Source: Steinernema hermaphroditum (Eukaryota; Nematoda; Chromadorea; Rhabditida; Steinernematidae). From it: a DNA stretch of 64,000 nt. The stretch covers positions 16,120,001 through 16,184,000 of the forward strand of contig CM059625.1 in the NCBI GenBank assembly GCA_030435675.1. The letters run 5' to 3'. The notes under the pieces were generated by a model that saw only the letters and a program-made list of their open reading frames with translations, ran no database searches and had not been told where the DNA came from. The translations under genes and the position numbers were made by a program. Positions 1 through 12,962 of the stretch are shown here, piece after piece; positions within the stretch are counted from its first letter, which is position 1, and every line of letters starts with the position of its first letter.

Positions 1-2
1 TC

Positions 3-1987
3 TTGAAATTAAGCTCGTTTTTCAGAATCCATACTTTGGCATGTGGTGCAGGAAGTAGCGATTCAGACGTTGACGTTCAAGAAATTCAAGGCGTTCAAGA
101 CGAAGTTCTATTCTATGAATCGTCCACAAAAAGAACGCGCACAACTGAAAATGTGGGCACTGGAATCTTTTCATTTGACGATTTTTCTTACCGCGTCGAA
201 CGGAAACTGAAGAAACGGCCTGAGTACTATTCGTGCCGGTGCATTGATCGCCATTGCAAGGGACGGGCGATCATCAACACCACAACCAAAAAAGGTTACA
301 TACAACATGACCACAATCATCCACGAAATTATACCGACCTAGAGGTATGTGAATCTCGAAGTTTTTATTAGAATCTTAATTCACACTTCACTATAAAGGT
401 TTAGATCAGAAAGTTCCGCGAAAAGTTTGAGCAAGAGGCACGGCAAGCCGCCACCAATCCAGCAACGTCGGATCGGTCTGTGAATCGGAACGTGATTACG
501 GAACTGCGCAGTGATCTGTCCGACGAAGCAATTGCGAACATCCCCTCCAGCTCTTCATTTACGCGTTTTTTCCAGAAAAGACGCCAAAAAATCAGATCTT
601 GCCTAGGTGATGCAGAGGCGAATATTGGTGATGCAAACCTTTTTGAAGTTCCCGACCGTTTTCGGAATTTTACCACAGAGTCGACTTCAGGTAAAATATA
701 CGATATATGTATATTGTTAACAGTTTGCCTCTAATTTCAGAACAGTTTCTCATTGCAGACATTAACATTGCTGACAGAGGCCTCCGCGCATCTGTATTTA
801 TGTCTTCCTTTGGATTGCGTTTGCTGGAAAAGTACCGTACTATAGCGTTTGATGGTACCTTCTCCATCGTACCTTCACACATGCTGCAACTATTCACGGT
901 GCACGCATTTATCGATCCTACCGCTTCGTTACCTGTGGCATATGCTATTATGTCGTCAAAAACTACTGAACTCTATGAGTGAGTCAATTTTGAGCAAAAA
1001 AAAACATTACATTTCTTATTATTGCAGAATGGTCTTCAGAGAAATCGATGGATGTCTTCATCACGAGAAGCGTCCAACTCGTTCAATGTCGGATTTTGAG
1101 CGGGCAGCATTTACAGCAGCCAAGAACGTCTGGCCAGCAATCGACATAAGCTTATGCTCCTTTCATTTGGGACAAAGTCTACACCGGTTTATACAAAAAG
1201 AGCCGACTCTTCTGCAGCGCTATGCTAATGCTGACGACCGCGCTTCCATGCGATCCCTTCATTCGTTGACGTTTGTTCCAGTACAACACGTTTATTCCTA
1301 TTTTTGCCAATTGTGGGATGCAACATCAGGAATGGACACCTTGTTTCATTACTTTTTTAAGACGTACATCACAGCTCAAGGCGTGCCGAATGTACCAATC
1401 CGCCTTGGGCGACCAGGGTCTCATTCAGACCGTAATGAATTCACTGTTACCATAGATATACGCTTTTGCTTTTTAGGTTATGTTCGATCAGTACTTGTTC
1501 CCCAGTCCAGTCAGGGAGCACACTTTTTACCCGTGGAATGGAATTTAACGCAGCGATTATTGCAAAAGGACCCGAGGACCACCAATTCAATTGAAGCGTG
1601 GCACTCGATTATAAACACCTACCTTACGCCGAATCCGACAATGACCAACCTATTAGAATTGATCAAAAACGAGGAAAAAAAAGTCGTCAGGTGTATCGCG
1701 AGTTCACTATAAATCCCGCGAAGGTATGTTTTTGAAGTGTAATTGAGGGTTCTTTAAAGGTTCTTATTTAAAATCATTTTCATCGCTCCAAAAACGCACG
1801 TAACTACTACGCAAGAACTAATTAGCACACGCAATTGTATGCTTTATAGGGTCTTCGGCAGCTAGGGCCTCGACAAGAACGTTTACGCCATGAAGAACAG
1901 TTAGCAGCCCTCGTAAATGGTTTCTCGTTGAACGAGCTGGCGACTGACTACCTTCGCAAGGTTTCGTATCATCTCGCCTCCCCATGA
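3..1987 (+). pseudogene. MULE-family transposase gene, intron-containing, 5'-truncated by the window, one frameshift
   Basis: Exons by phase: up to 344, 405-690, 741-978, 1028-1431, 1477-1723, 1850-1987 (stop 1985-1987); introns 45 to 126 bp with GT..AG ends. Exon 1 carries a FLYWCH-type zinc-finger end (two Cys in YYSCRCIDRHCKG, then HDHNH). Later exons show MULE hallmarks: AFDGTFSIVP (DDE first Asp region), SDFERAAFTAAKNVWP, CSFHLGQSLHRFIQ, and RTTNSIEAWH near the C terminus. The exon starting at 1477 is in one frame up to an A8 run (1675-1682). The downstream part (VYREFTINPAK) and the last exon are in the next frame, so a single-base indel breaks the ORF. This is either a decayed copy or a homopolymer sequencing error. 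No terminal inverted repeats were identified; the left end lies outside the window. A domesticated gene is possible but less likely given the break. Confidence 0.8.
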
Positions 1988-2466
1988 CGCATCAAGACTA
2001 AGGATCTGCGACTCACGACGCCTTTACTTGTACATTTCCACATATTTTTGAATTCCTAAAAAAAACTGAAAACGTTAAAAAAAATATTTTTGCAAATATA
2101 TATATTTTTAAATTCTTGAAAAAAAATTGAAAACGTTAAAAAAAGCAAAAAATAGACTTCGAAAAACATAAAAGAAAAAAAAAATAAACCCCTTTGATTG
2201 TTATCCATTTATCTGTGTACATAAATAAAAGAATTTAATTGAAGCGTTTGATATGATATCAGGTTAAACAATTTCCTGAGAATTATTGCATTTATGACGT
2301 GCATCGATTTCGTGTCCACTTTTCGAGTGAACTAATTTGTTGTTCTGGAACGTCTCCATCAGGGCTGAGCAAGTCTCGAGAAATTCTCCAGATTTCCAAG
2401 AGTTTTTGGTCATAACAAGAAAGACTTAAATCGTGTGGGTTTTCAGAAACGATCTTGCACAGCGCA
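1988..2466. other. AT-rich 3' flank of the transposase and 5' flank of the membrane-protein gene
   Basis: AT-rich with repeated blocks ending in runs of A (2057-2135) and AATAAA-like motifs near 2182 and 2225 that could polyadenylate the upstream transcript. No ORF or RNA gene recognised. Confidence 0.5.
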
Positions 2467-2981
2467 ATGGCAGAAGTCGACGATGTGTTCGTGGTCGATC
2501 GCGCCGAGTACAAGTGCTGCTGGGGATATATGCACGTCAAGACAGGAGCTGTGGCGGTCGCCTTACTCGGCCTCGCAGTCATCATCATCAGGTTCTTCTA
2601 CCTCACCTGGATTCTATTCTTTGCATCGTACCCTATCTACTACTTCGAGGTATTCGAATACATCTCACATCCATTCTTGACCCTCTTCGTGCTCATCGCC
2701 ATCGTGGGCATCTTCCGCCGGGAGAAGTATTATCTGTATGTTGACCACGTGTTTCATTTTTGTACTGAAACTACCCTTTCAGACTCCCGCTCCTCTTCGC
2801 TCTGATGTGGATCGCCCTGTTCTGTTTTTTCACAGCGCTCTTCCGGCTTCTGACTGACTCCAGAGACGCGCTCACTTCGGAGCCGACCGTTCCTTTCCTC
2901 GCGATTTTCCTGATCGCGTTCTACACGGTCATTGCACTCAATGTTTTTTTTAAATCTTATCTTTACCTGAGGGACTTGTAA
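2467..2981 (+). CDS. Small four-helix membrane protein (LAPTM/DUF7027-like nematode family)
   Basis: Two exons, 2467-2735 and 2783-2981, joined by a 47-bp GT..AG intron that restores frame exactly, give 155 aa. The N terminus is short and acidic (MAEVDDVFVVDRAEYK), followed by a CCWGYMHVKTG motif at the start of the first hydrophobic helix. Four hydrophobic segments lie at roughly residues 22-45, 50-80 (one long or two short), 90-110 and 125-145. The cysteine pair just before helix 1, the size and the four-span layout resemble the nematode LAPTM-like/DUF7027 endomembrane proteins. That assignment is by pattern only. A polyadenylation signal AATAAA sits at 2991-2996, ten bases after the stop, supporting the gene end. 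A lysosomal or endosomal location is inferred from the family. Confidence 0.8.
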
Positions 2982-3136
2982 ATTACTACTAATAAAATGT
3001 GACAACTAGCCAACCAAACGGTAGACAAGAAAAGGGCAACTACGGAGGTAGACAGTGCACAGCGGGTGGCCATAGACGGCATCGGTTCTCGTCTTACATC
3101 ATAGCGTGACTTAAAATGTGCTGAGATCCAGAGTTC

Positions 3137-3312
3137 GGCGCGCTAAGTTCCACGCGCTAAGTTCCTTGCGCGCTAAGTTCGGCGCGCTAAGTTCGCCGCG
3201 CTAAGTTCCGTGCGCGCTAAGTTCGGCGCGCTAAATTTCGCGCGCTAAGTTCCGCGCGCTATGTTCCGCGCGCGCTAAGGTCTGCGCGCTAAGTTCCGCG
3301 CGCTAAAAAAAT
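3137..3312. repeat. Tandem array of a roughly 13-15 bp GCGCGCTAAGTTC unit
   Basis: About a dozen imperfect copies of GCGCGCTAAGTTC follow one another head to tail, with CG-rich spacers (cg, cc, ttg, cgtg) varying between copies and decay to gctaaaaaaatccgcgctaa at the right end. This is a minisatellite. Nothing suggests coding. Confidence 0.9.
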
Positions 3313-3855
3313 CCGCGCTAAGTTCATGCTGCCGATTATTGGTGATATTCTCTGCAAGGCACTTCGCCTTCAAAAGTGTTTGGGTGTTCGTGGCGGGACC
3401 AAGGTGGATCGCAGATTAACCTAACCTTACTAAAACCGGCAAAGTTGGCATAAATCACCCTTCCATGGTGATTTCCAGCTTAACCGAACGTGCGAACTTT
3501 CCAAATTATAACCTGCTGTGAGCAGGTCGAACCTACGAAATTTACTACCAAAGTAGCAAAGGCTTAAAATCTTCCCAAAATCACGTTCCCGGGGTTTCCC
3601 AAATTGGTACGAACATGCGACATTTACCTAATTGTGGCCCGTTCCTAGCATCGGCTTACTGTAGGTCAGAGTGATTGTCGAAAACAAAAGTATGCCCGCC
3701 TCTCTGCGACAAAAAGAACATGTACTCCCAAAAACAGAGGGATTCGTAGTCAATGAACGTGGACGAATCTAGCAAAACCCAAGAAACCTACACGCAAGTC
3801 ATGAACCTGCACAAAAAATACGTTGAAACAAAAAAATCCGATGAATTTTGCACAA
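3313..3855. other. Intergenic, nothing recognised
   Basis: No convincing exon, RNA gene or transposon end seen. The stretch around 3405-3560 has short local repeats (taaccttactaa, ggtgatttcc) without clear structure. Confidence 0.4.
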
Positions 3856-4145
3856 AAAACTGACTATGCAGCTGCGCGACACACACCCTGCAGCTCAGCG
3901 AGGTGAGCGGCAGCAAAACCGGTCGCCGTGCTGCGCAGCAACGCGACCTGTCCCGCAGAGTATAAACGCACTCACTGTGTCGCGTAGCTGCGCGACTGCG
4001 CGACAGGGAACAATCGGTCGCCGCGCTGCGCGACACGTCGCGCAGTCGCGCAGAGTATAAACACCTACGCGACTGCGCGACTGTCGCGCAGCGCGGCAAC
4101 CGATTTCACAATGCTGCGCGACACTGTCGCGCAGAGTATAAACAG
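3856..4145. repeat. CG-alternating repeat block with three GCAGAGTATAAAC elements
   Basis: The block is built from variants of gctgcgcgac and cgcgcagtcgcgc, which form many small inverted repeats. The motif cgcagagtataaac occurs three times (about 3954, 4049 and 4132), each time just after a CG-rich run, at about 95- and 83-bp spacing. It is a tandem repeat with a TATA-like core per unit. Whether these act as promoter elements is unknown. The block lies downstream of the minus-strand gene that ends at 4243. Confidence 0.75.
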
Positions 4146-4242
4146 GCCTTAACGTGAATCCAATCAGTTTATCGAACACAAACTGTATGCCACTCAGCAA
4201 CCGAACACAATACGCAGACAGATAAATAACACACTGGCTTCA

Positions 4243-5094
4243 CTAAATCTGGACCTCATCAGAAGTAACGTATTGCTGCTCCTTCACAAGATTATTCCAT
4301 TGATGATTCTCAACCTGCTCGAATATTCCTTGTTGATCGCCTAAATTACACAACAAGATGTTACTGGCTGTTTTCGAGAACTCACCGTCATTCTTGAGAA
4401 GAATAACGTGGAAGTTCTTCGTACCAATGCGAGTAGTAATGGCATTAAGGGCAAAGTACGCCCCCATCAGACCATCGCGCGCCTTATCCGACAACATTTC
4501 TAACTTATCTTCTTTGAAAATAACGCCAAATACCGTGAGGCATTCACCGTTGCCACATTGAATGCACACTTCCCGACAGCCCTGAGCGTATCCTGCGATT
4601 ATCGCGACTTCCGCACACGCTTCTGCAAGTGCGCGTGGCATAATCGCCTTATTATGACGCATCTCGTGTTCCTGTGCTTTGGCCTCTGCCGATTTGATAA
4701 TTGCCGAACGATTGTTGCTATCAAGTGGTAGGGCAATTCCGATGTGGTTGGAAACTTTCGAAACAGCACCAAGAGTCCCATCCAGTCGCGGTTTTTTCTC
4801 GATGGCGAGAACAATTCCCTCATCGCTGCTAATTGCAATGACGATCGACGTGTCCTGAAAAAAACTGCAATGACAAGTTGTTTGAAAGAGATTTCAATGA
4901 GGTTTCTAGTGTAAAAGAATAAGGCTGACGGCCCAATTGCAACCGTATCACATATGTCTTATAATCACAACAAGTGTGTATGTAAGTGTTAATCTTACCG
5001 GAGCTGCTTCTGTATTCCAATTGTCGTTGTACAAATAGCTGCCCTTGCAAATGGCGATTCCTTGTCTCTTACCAACAAACGGCGTCAAATTCAT
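4243..5094 (-). CDS. Divergent proteasome alpha-subunit-like protein
   Basis: Two exons on the minus strand, 5094-4999 and 4854-4243, joined in phase 0, give 235 aa. Residues about 32-75 fit the Ntn-hydrolase sandwich start of proteasome alpha subunits: TSIVIAISSDEGIVLAIEKK (compare the family pattern of a Gly/Thr-rich strand, then D-G-V-V-L-A-V-E-K), followed by SKVSNHIGIALPLDSNNRSA in the place of the I-x-x-H-I-G-x-A-x-x-G-x-x-x-D-A-R segment. Length is typical of alpha subunits (230-260 aa). Against it, the usual N-terminal signature (F-S-P-x-G-R-x-x-Q-V-E-Y-A) is not recognisable and the C-terminal half is unlike any alpha subunit I can recall. A splice acceptor (ttccatttcag) lies 4 bases before the ATG, so an upstream non-coding or coding exon may exist. 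The gene is real by phase and codon pattern; the family call is inference. Confidence 0.6.
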
Positions 5095-6998
5095 AGTTCT
5101 GAAATGGAAACAACTAATTAGAGAGCGGATGGGTTTTCGGGAAAAAAATAGCAATCCGAATGGACGTAATTCGCGCAGAATTAGCAATGAGAGCTGTACA
5201 CCGCTAAGGCCAAGAGTTCCGTCGTATAATTCCGTATAATCGCACGAATCACTTAAATAGATAAAACAGCGTAAATCAAGGATGAACAAATCTAAGCAGT
5301 TTTAGAGGAAAATACCGTTTTTTTTTGTTGAACAATGAACGCAGCGCAGTTCCAGCACAACTCAATCGCGAATGAAACAAGCAAAAGCGAGAAAATGAAA
5401 CGCTGTACCCGGATTCAGCGCTGAGTTGCGTTCGAATACAATCGTGTTAGGATCCAGGTCGCACGTTTGAAACGCAACGTCGTTTGCTTCTCCAATCGAA
5501 TCGAATTTGCTCTTTTTTGCGAGAGGAAGGTGGTTCTTCGCTTGAAATGCTACGATATTTTCTTGAAAGCATGATGCGGATGCTTTCCTAGCATCCAATG
5601 TTGTCTAATCTACTCCATAACTAATTGATCTGCACTAGAATTGCTGTCGTTTCGGAAAGCTTTTTTTCTAAGCCGCAAAAAAACGATCAAAGAAGGAACT
5701 AAGATTTAGGAGGTGCACGTTGAATGTATAAATTTGGTCTTCTAGGCAGCTGATTAACATCTGAAGGAGGGATTTTTGGCCTGAGATAAGCTGTGGTTTG
5801 GTATTCGAGTAATTGCTCACAAAGGAACGATCGAAAACATAACGATAGGCCAAAGCCTGTTAGGTCCCTACATGGACTTGGCTAGGTTAAAAAGGACGTA
5901 CTGTTCTTTCCCACTCTCAAGAATCCCGTTTGTCATCAGTTATCCCAACCTTGCCAAACATATATTTAAGATGCATCTGATGGTTAGATGGTGATCTGGC
6001 AGACTGCTATCTAGGCTAAGGGATATGCATGAACGATTTTCACCAAAACGAAATTATGACTTTGAGCATACAATGTCACTTGGGGGTAATCAAAGGGAAA
6101 CGGAATTCGGGCCGACACAGGCCAAAACTTTACCGACTGCGCTTTCTCACAATCAAGCGCATCCAAACTATGATTATACTCTTGTCATATCATGTCTCTT
6201 TACTTTTAGTGGCACGTGCTAGCCTCTGTAGTTTAACACCTGTATTATGCGTGCTGCAGTTCTATTAAAATGAACTGCGTCATTACGAGGATCAGGGCAA
6301 TTTTTATTCGATCATCTGTACAAACATTGGAAAGGACACAGACTGGAATTATGACAGCATATTTGCTTAAGCAACTTGAACGCCATGTGGTTGGCTAAGC
6401 GCAGTTTTTTATTGCTGGCCGTGGCTTTCGTCTTTGTCTAATGCAATCAATTGGGTTCGGACGCCTTTTCTGTTTTGATACGGTGATTGGACACATCGGA
6501 TGAAGCTGTTCATTCTTAGTCATCAAAGAATCAAAGATTCTGCTGCCGCTACCGGCGTATTACTCACTAAAAGGTCTTCATTTTTGCAGTTTGATCCTCG
6601 AGGCACTACTGTACTGAAACTGTGTTTATCATTCATTAGTAATGTCGACAAGAAGAAGATGATGAATATAAGAAATAAGTTTTCGTAGAAATAAATGACT
6701 CGTACTTGGCATAAAAGCCTGAAGTACATGTGGTGCAGACCATCTTAGCCGACGTTTGTACTGTCGATCTGTGCAGTGACGGCAGGCGGAAGCCCAACAG
6801 CGCCAAACATCCACACGTCTTTCTTTTCAACGTTGAAGGCAGACATAGCGGAACAATGGGACATATTGAAGGATGGCTATTACAGAGCTGCAGCTACAAC
6901 CCTATTTTGACTTTTCTATCCAATAAATAAATAAAAACTTTATCATGTCGCCCTGAACTTTACTACAATAACAGATTCTTTCGTGCTTAAGTCCCGAG
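5095..6998. other. Intergenic, no supported gene; one weak terminal-exon candidate
   Basis: No exon chain recognised. A possible plus-strand terminal exon at 6590-6688 has a good acceptor (ttcatttttgcag), 33 open codons and a polyadenylation-like AAATAAA just after the stop. No upstream partner was found, so it is not called as a gene. AT-rich AATAAATAAATAAA at about 6923-6937 may be a polyadenylation site for an unknown transcript. Confidence 0.35.
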
Positions 6999-7952
6999 CT
7001 AGTGCAGAGCTCTATCATTTAAACCACTCTGAATGTCCTGATTGGCGAAGAAGATCGACGCGTGAGAGTGACCTCGGAGAGCGATGGTGTAATTGGCGTT
7101 TGGCAATTCGCTGCATCTTGACCCGCAACAGTTTTGTCCAACGAGTCCATCATCAACACTATAAACTGAGTACGACGTTTTGCCCTCGAAACGTTGGGAT
7201 TCAGTATTCAGCTCTTCCTACAACAAGATGCATAAAATGGGACCTCAAAATAGTTGGCATTGTACCAGGTATGAAGACTTGCAATCAAATCCGTTGAGAA
7301 GATTGCAGGCTGGGAGGTACGAAGGGCACAACTCAACGCCGTGAACCACGCCGGCTAAGGCGACGTAGGTGTTCACTTTGTCAGTGAGTGGCTCGCCAAG
7401 ATCTTCCTTTGTGTCTACACATTTTCCGCCGAAAATAGCCTTCCTGGAAACGGCAACTCCCATGGAGTAAGCGACGATGTCAACGTCCGAAGAGGTGTAT
7501 TCGTTGACGGCAATTATGAAGTCACGAATCTGAATAACTCTTCAAACCAGTGCTCTCCTAATAGGTTTTACCTGCTTCACATGCGAGCATTTCAGCATTT
7601 CATTGTACATGAGAGTAACTCCACCATCGCCCCAGCTCGTCGCGTATAGCTCCCACCGATTGTACCCGGACATTTCAAACATTAGACGATGCGTCCAGAA
7701 GAACGCTCCGGCGCGTTGCGTCACTCCATGGACGAAAATCACCGGTTTATTCTCGATGGTAACGCTCGAATTTGGCTTTCCACCAAAGCTTCCCATGTAG
7801 AAACCGCCAAGGTCGAAGCGAGCCAAACGCGTTGCCGTCTCAGTTCCATATCGTTTTTCCAGGAACTCCTTGAAGTCAGGTGTAAATTCAGAAAAAGAGC
7901 GGCCAACCAGAACAGTCAGAATAGCAAAGCTGACGACCGCTCGTTGAGTCAT
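6999..7952 (-). CDS. Secreted class 2 lipase (triacylglycerol lipase, alpha/beta hydrolase)
   Basis: Three minus-strand exons, 7952-7572, 7529-7266 and 7217-6999, all joined in phase 0, give 287 aa with stop 7001-6999. Residues 1-20 are a signal peptide (MTQRAVVSFAILTVLVGRSF), so secretion is expected. The fold shows PVIFVHGVTQRAG (oxyanion-loop HG), a nucleophile elbow VDIVAYSMGV with the serine in A-Y-S-M-G, the acid YSVDDGLVG and the histidine in LRGHSHASIFF. All three triad residues are in order and at the spacing of lipase family 2 (EstA/LipB type, expanded as lips genes in Caenorhabditis). Cysteine pairs in the C-terminal half (QNCCGSRC) fit a disulfide-bonded extracellular enzyme. Substrates are probably acylglycerols or related esters, by family. 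No truncation seen. Confidence 0.9.
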
Positions 7953-10900
7953 AACTGAAATTTTTGCACGACAAGTGAGTTCATTTTAATAGGTGACCGA
8001 GGATCGTTCCATGGGATTATCGCGAACATAAATGGATACATCGAAGAGACGAGCCTCACCGTGACTAAGCCTCCAATCTAATCTTGTCGTACAATTGGTA
8101 ATGGACACCATCACCACATGCGTCAGTTTTAAGCCAACCAAAAAGTATGGAAAAATTCGGAAAAGGGCAGGTTAAGCAACATATTGCAGAATCGCCTAAA
8201 ACGACAAAAAGAGCAACATGTACGGCAAAACACTCACAGTTTACTCAATCGTAAAATCGATAGGTTATGCGCGCGGATTAGTACCAAATGAAACTGTCGA
8301 TGTGCCAACGTGTCGGATTATAATTGCCCTTGAACATTTTTCGACAAAGTGGGAGAATTTCTTCTAAAAACAATGTGAATCTTCGCAGTCTTACAGATAG
8401 GTTCACTGGGATTGGTCTTGCCCGGTCATCATGAAACTTTTTAAAATCATAAATCAGTCGAGAAAAAGAATAGCTGCTTTAAACATCGAAGGCAGCTTCT
8501 AGGCCAGGAAGCGAGCATGTTCTGTCGACAGAACGTTTATGACTCAAATTTATACATGGGAATTGTAACCAGTCATTTCAAAAGTAAGACAAACATGTGA
8601 TGCGATATAGGCAACATTTCCAAAGTTACGTGACATCGAAAAGTACAGGATACTGTCGAAAAGTGTGATTACCGCTGGAACGACAAGCTCCGTACACAGT
8701 GCACCGGCGGCCGCTCTTTGTCAGCGGAACATGCAACATGTGAACATAAGGACATTATGCATTTTATGCAAACATACGATAATCGAATTCGTCATTCGAA
8801 ACGTTAGCAATCGAAACCGTAAAATGGTCGTTTAGCTCCACCGGAAACAGTTTGTTATTGTTGTCAGTACAGCGGCATTTGGCAAGTATGAACATAGCAA
8901 AATACGGTTTCAATATGGGATTTTTAGACGTACGGACCTAATAGGCTTTCCTCAAAACAAAAGACTATCCTAATCGGTGGAAAGTAACGTCATCTTTTAT
9001 TTCCGGGTGTAGAACTTTTGATGCACTTTACATCTTGCCTTTTAGAACAGGTCGTCGTGACATGCGACTTTATCTTTCAGCAACTATCAAATCTCACATT
9101 TTCGATAATACTAATCTGTTCCCAATACATTAGGATGCAGCTTTATCTAATAGCAGATTTCCCAGAATAGTCACGGATCAAAATCTAACCCTAATGGGTG
9201 TTGTAACTGCGTTTTGTTCGAAACGGTTACTGTGTACTATAGGACAACTATAACAGACGATTTCGACTGCTAGTTGAGGATTTTGACGTCAAGCACTGCT
9301 TCTTCTCATTTTCAATGTGCATCAAACATGCTACCCACTGTTCTGCGTTTGTTCCGCGTTTGCTCTAAGGAGGAAGTTAGATCTTCTCGCTAAAGGCATC
9401 ATGAAAAACGATTCAAAAAAGCGAGCCTACTGTGTATGTGTATTTTACAGTCAATTTTCTTCACAAACTTTTTCGTATTGGAGATAATATTCTTTTATAG
9501 GGCATTACATCGACCGGTCACCGTTTTGCTCGATTTGACACGTACCCAAGTGCTTAACTGTACCACGTTTTTGTGTTTCTGATCTCTTGAATTTGATCGT
9601 CTCATTATCACAAAGTTGACCACTATTAAGTTGATCCTGTTGCATTGACGATCAACCAAGAAGCGACGATTCAACGGTGCATTTCCTTGTAAAAACCTGT
9701 CACGACGCTGCTTATGATGTCGTTACCACACTACAAGCCGATAAGCATGCACACCATTCAATGCTTCATGGCATCAGTTGAAAGTACACAACTACGAAGT
9801 ACCGTAAATGACGAATGGCTATCTTCTAGTGGATGCGTGTCTCATTGGCGCATCAATGAGTTTTATTTTGGCGCACATTACCTCAGATCCAGACGTTCCC
9901 AGCGGCAAAAAGATGCCCTTTCCTCGGCGCCTTGTTGAAGTGCAAACGGTGAGGTAGGTCTCACCGGTCCCATTCGTAGCGCGCGCCGACGTCTGCTGTA
10001 CAGAAGTCACCCTTACGAACTAATGATAAATTGCCTTAAACTTTGGTTGGACGACAGCAGCGTGGTCGGAGGACGTCAACCAGTTCTCGTTCACTGCCCG
10101 TATCAATTTTTTACTTGAAAAGCTGCGAAAGCGCACCTACAGATTTTCAGAGGTCTCTGTCAGAAGCGCCCATGACCTTGGCATCATATCCGAACTCGAC
10201 AACGTTTGGTGTTTGCGTGCTGATGACGCTTCGGTGTCTACATGTACACATGGAATGCTAGAGGCGAGGTCATTGCCTAACTTGATTTATTTTTTCAGAT
10301 TTCTTAAGAATGTTTTGGAATTATTATCGAAGTTGAGAGAGGGGAGACAAGTTGAGAGGAGGAGGAGAACACATGAGAACATACATCGGGTTGAACAGTC
10401 GGGTGGGCGTCGGCTAGTGATGGATCACCACTATGCTACCGTAACCGAGTACGACCGTCGACTAAAGCTACAAGAAAGAACAATAGAGATGGAGAATGGG
10501 TCCGCCGCTCAAAGGAAAGCTAAAACACCGTCGATCGGAGCGAGGCAGAGAGGAGCAAACGTAGAATTGGGACGAGGGGACAGCATCTCAACCGGAGGGC
10601 AGAATTTTGAGGAATTTCATCTAAGGCAAATTTTGTCAATTGGTCTGTAAAGACTATCCGTAGAGAGAGTGAGAAAATACAAAACAAAAAGATCTAACAA
10701 CAAAATCAGGTGTAGCGCTCCGGCTGCAGAAGATTTCGAACAAGAAGAGGAACCAGTATCAACCTTAATCTTTGAGCACTTGTCAATTACAAGGTGGGGA
10801 TCATGAAAACCGGGGGATTTCGTATGATCGTAAGGCACAACTCAATCGATCCACCAGATGGGAAAGGAAACAACGAAATGCATATTAAACTCTGATTAAT

Positions 10901-10957
10901 AGAGAGGAGAAAACATGAAATGTATAGATAGAGTTATGTGCGTTCATCCTCGTCGAT
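7953..10957. other. Intergenic, nothing recognised
   Basis: Three kilobases between the lipase start and the phosphate-transporter end. No exon with convincing composition and splice partners, no RNA gene and no tandem repeat seen. Purine-rich sequence at 10320-10560 has long but compositionally biased open frames that I do not accept as coding. Confidence 0.4.

Positions 10958-12962
<2,005 letters not shown>

Noticed and set aside
1..2000. Possibility that the MULE gene is a domesticated host gene
   Set aside because: The single-base break at the A8 run and the lack of any visible alternative reading make an ordinary decaying transposon copy simpler; cannot be excluded without reads.
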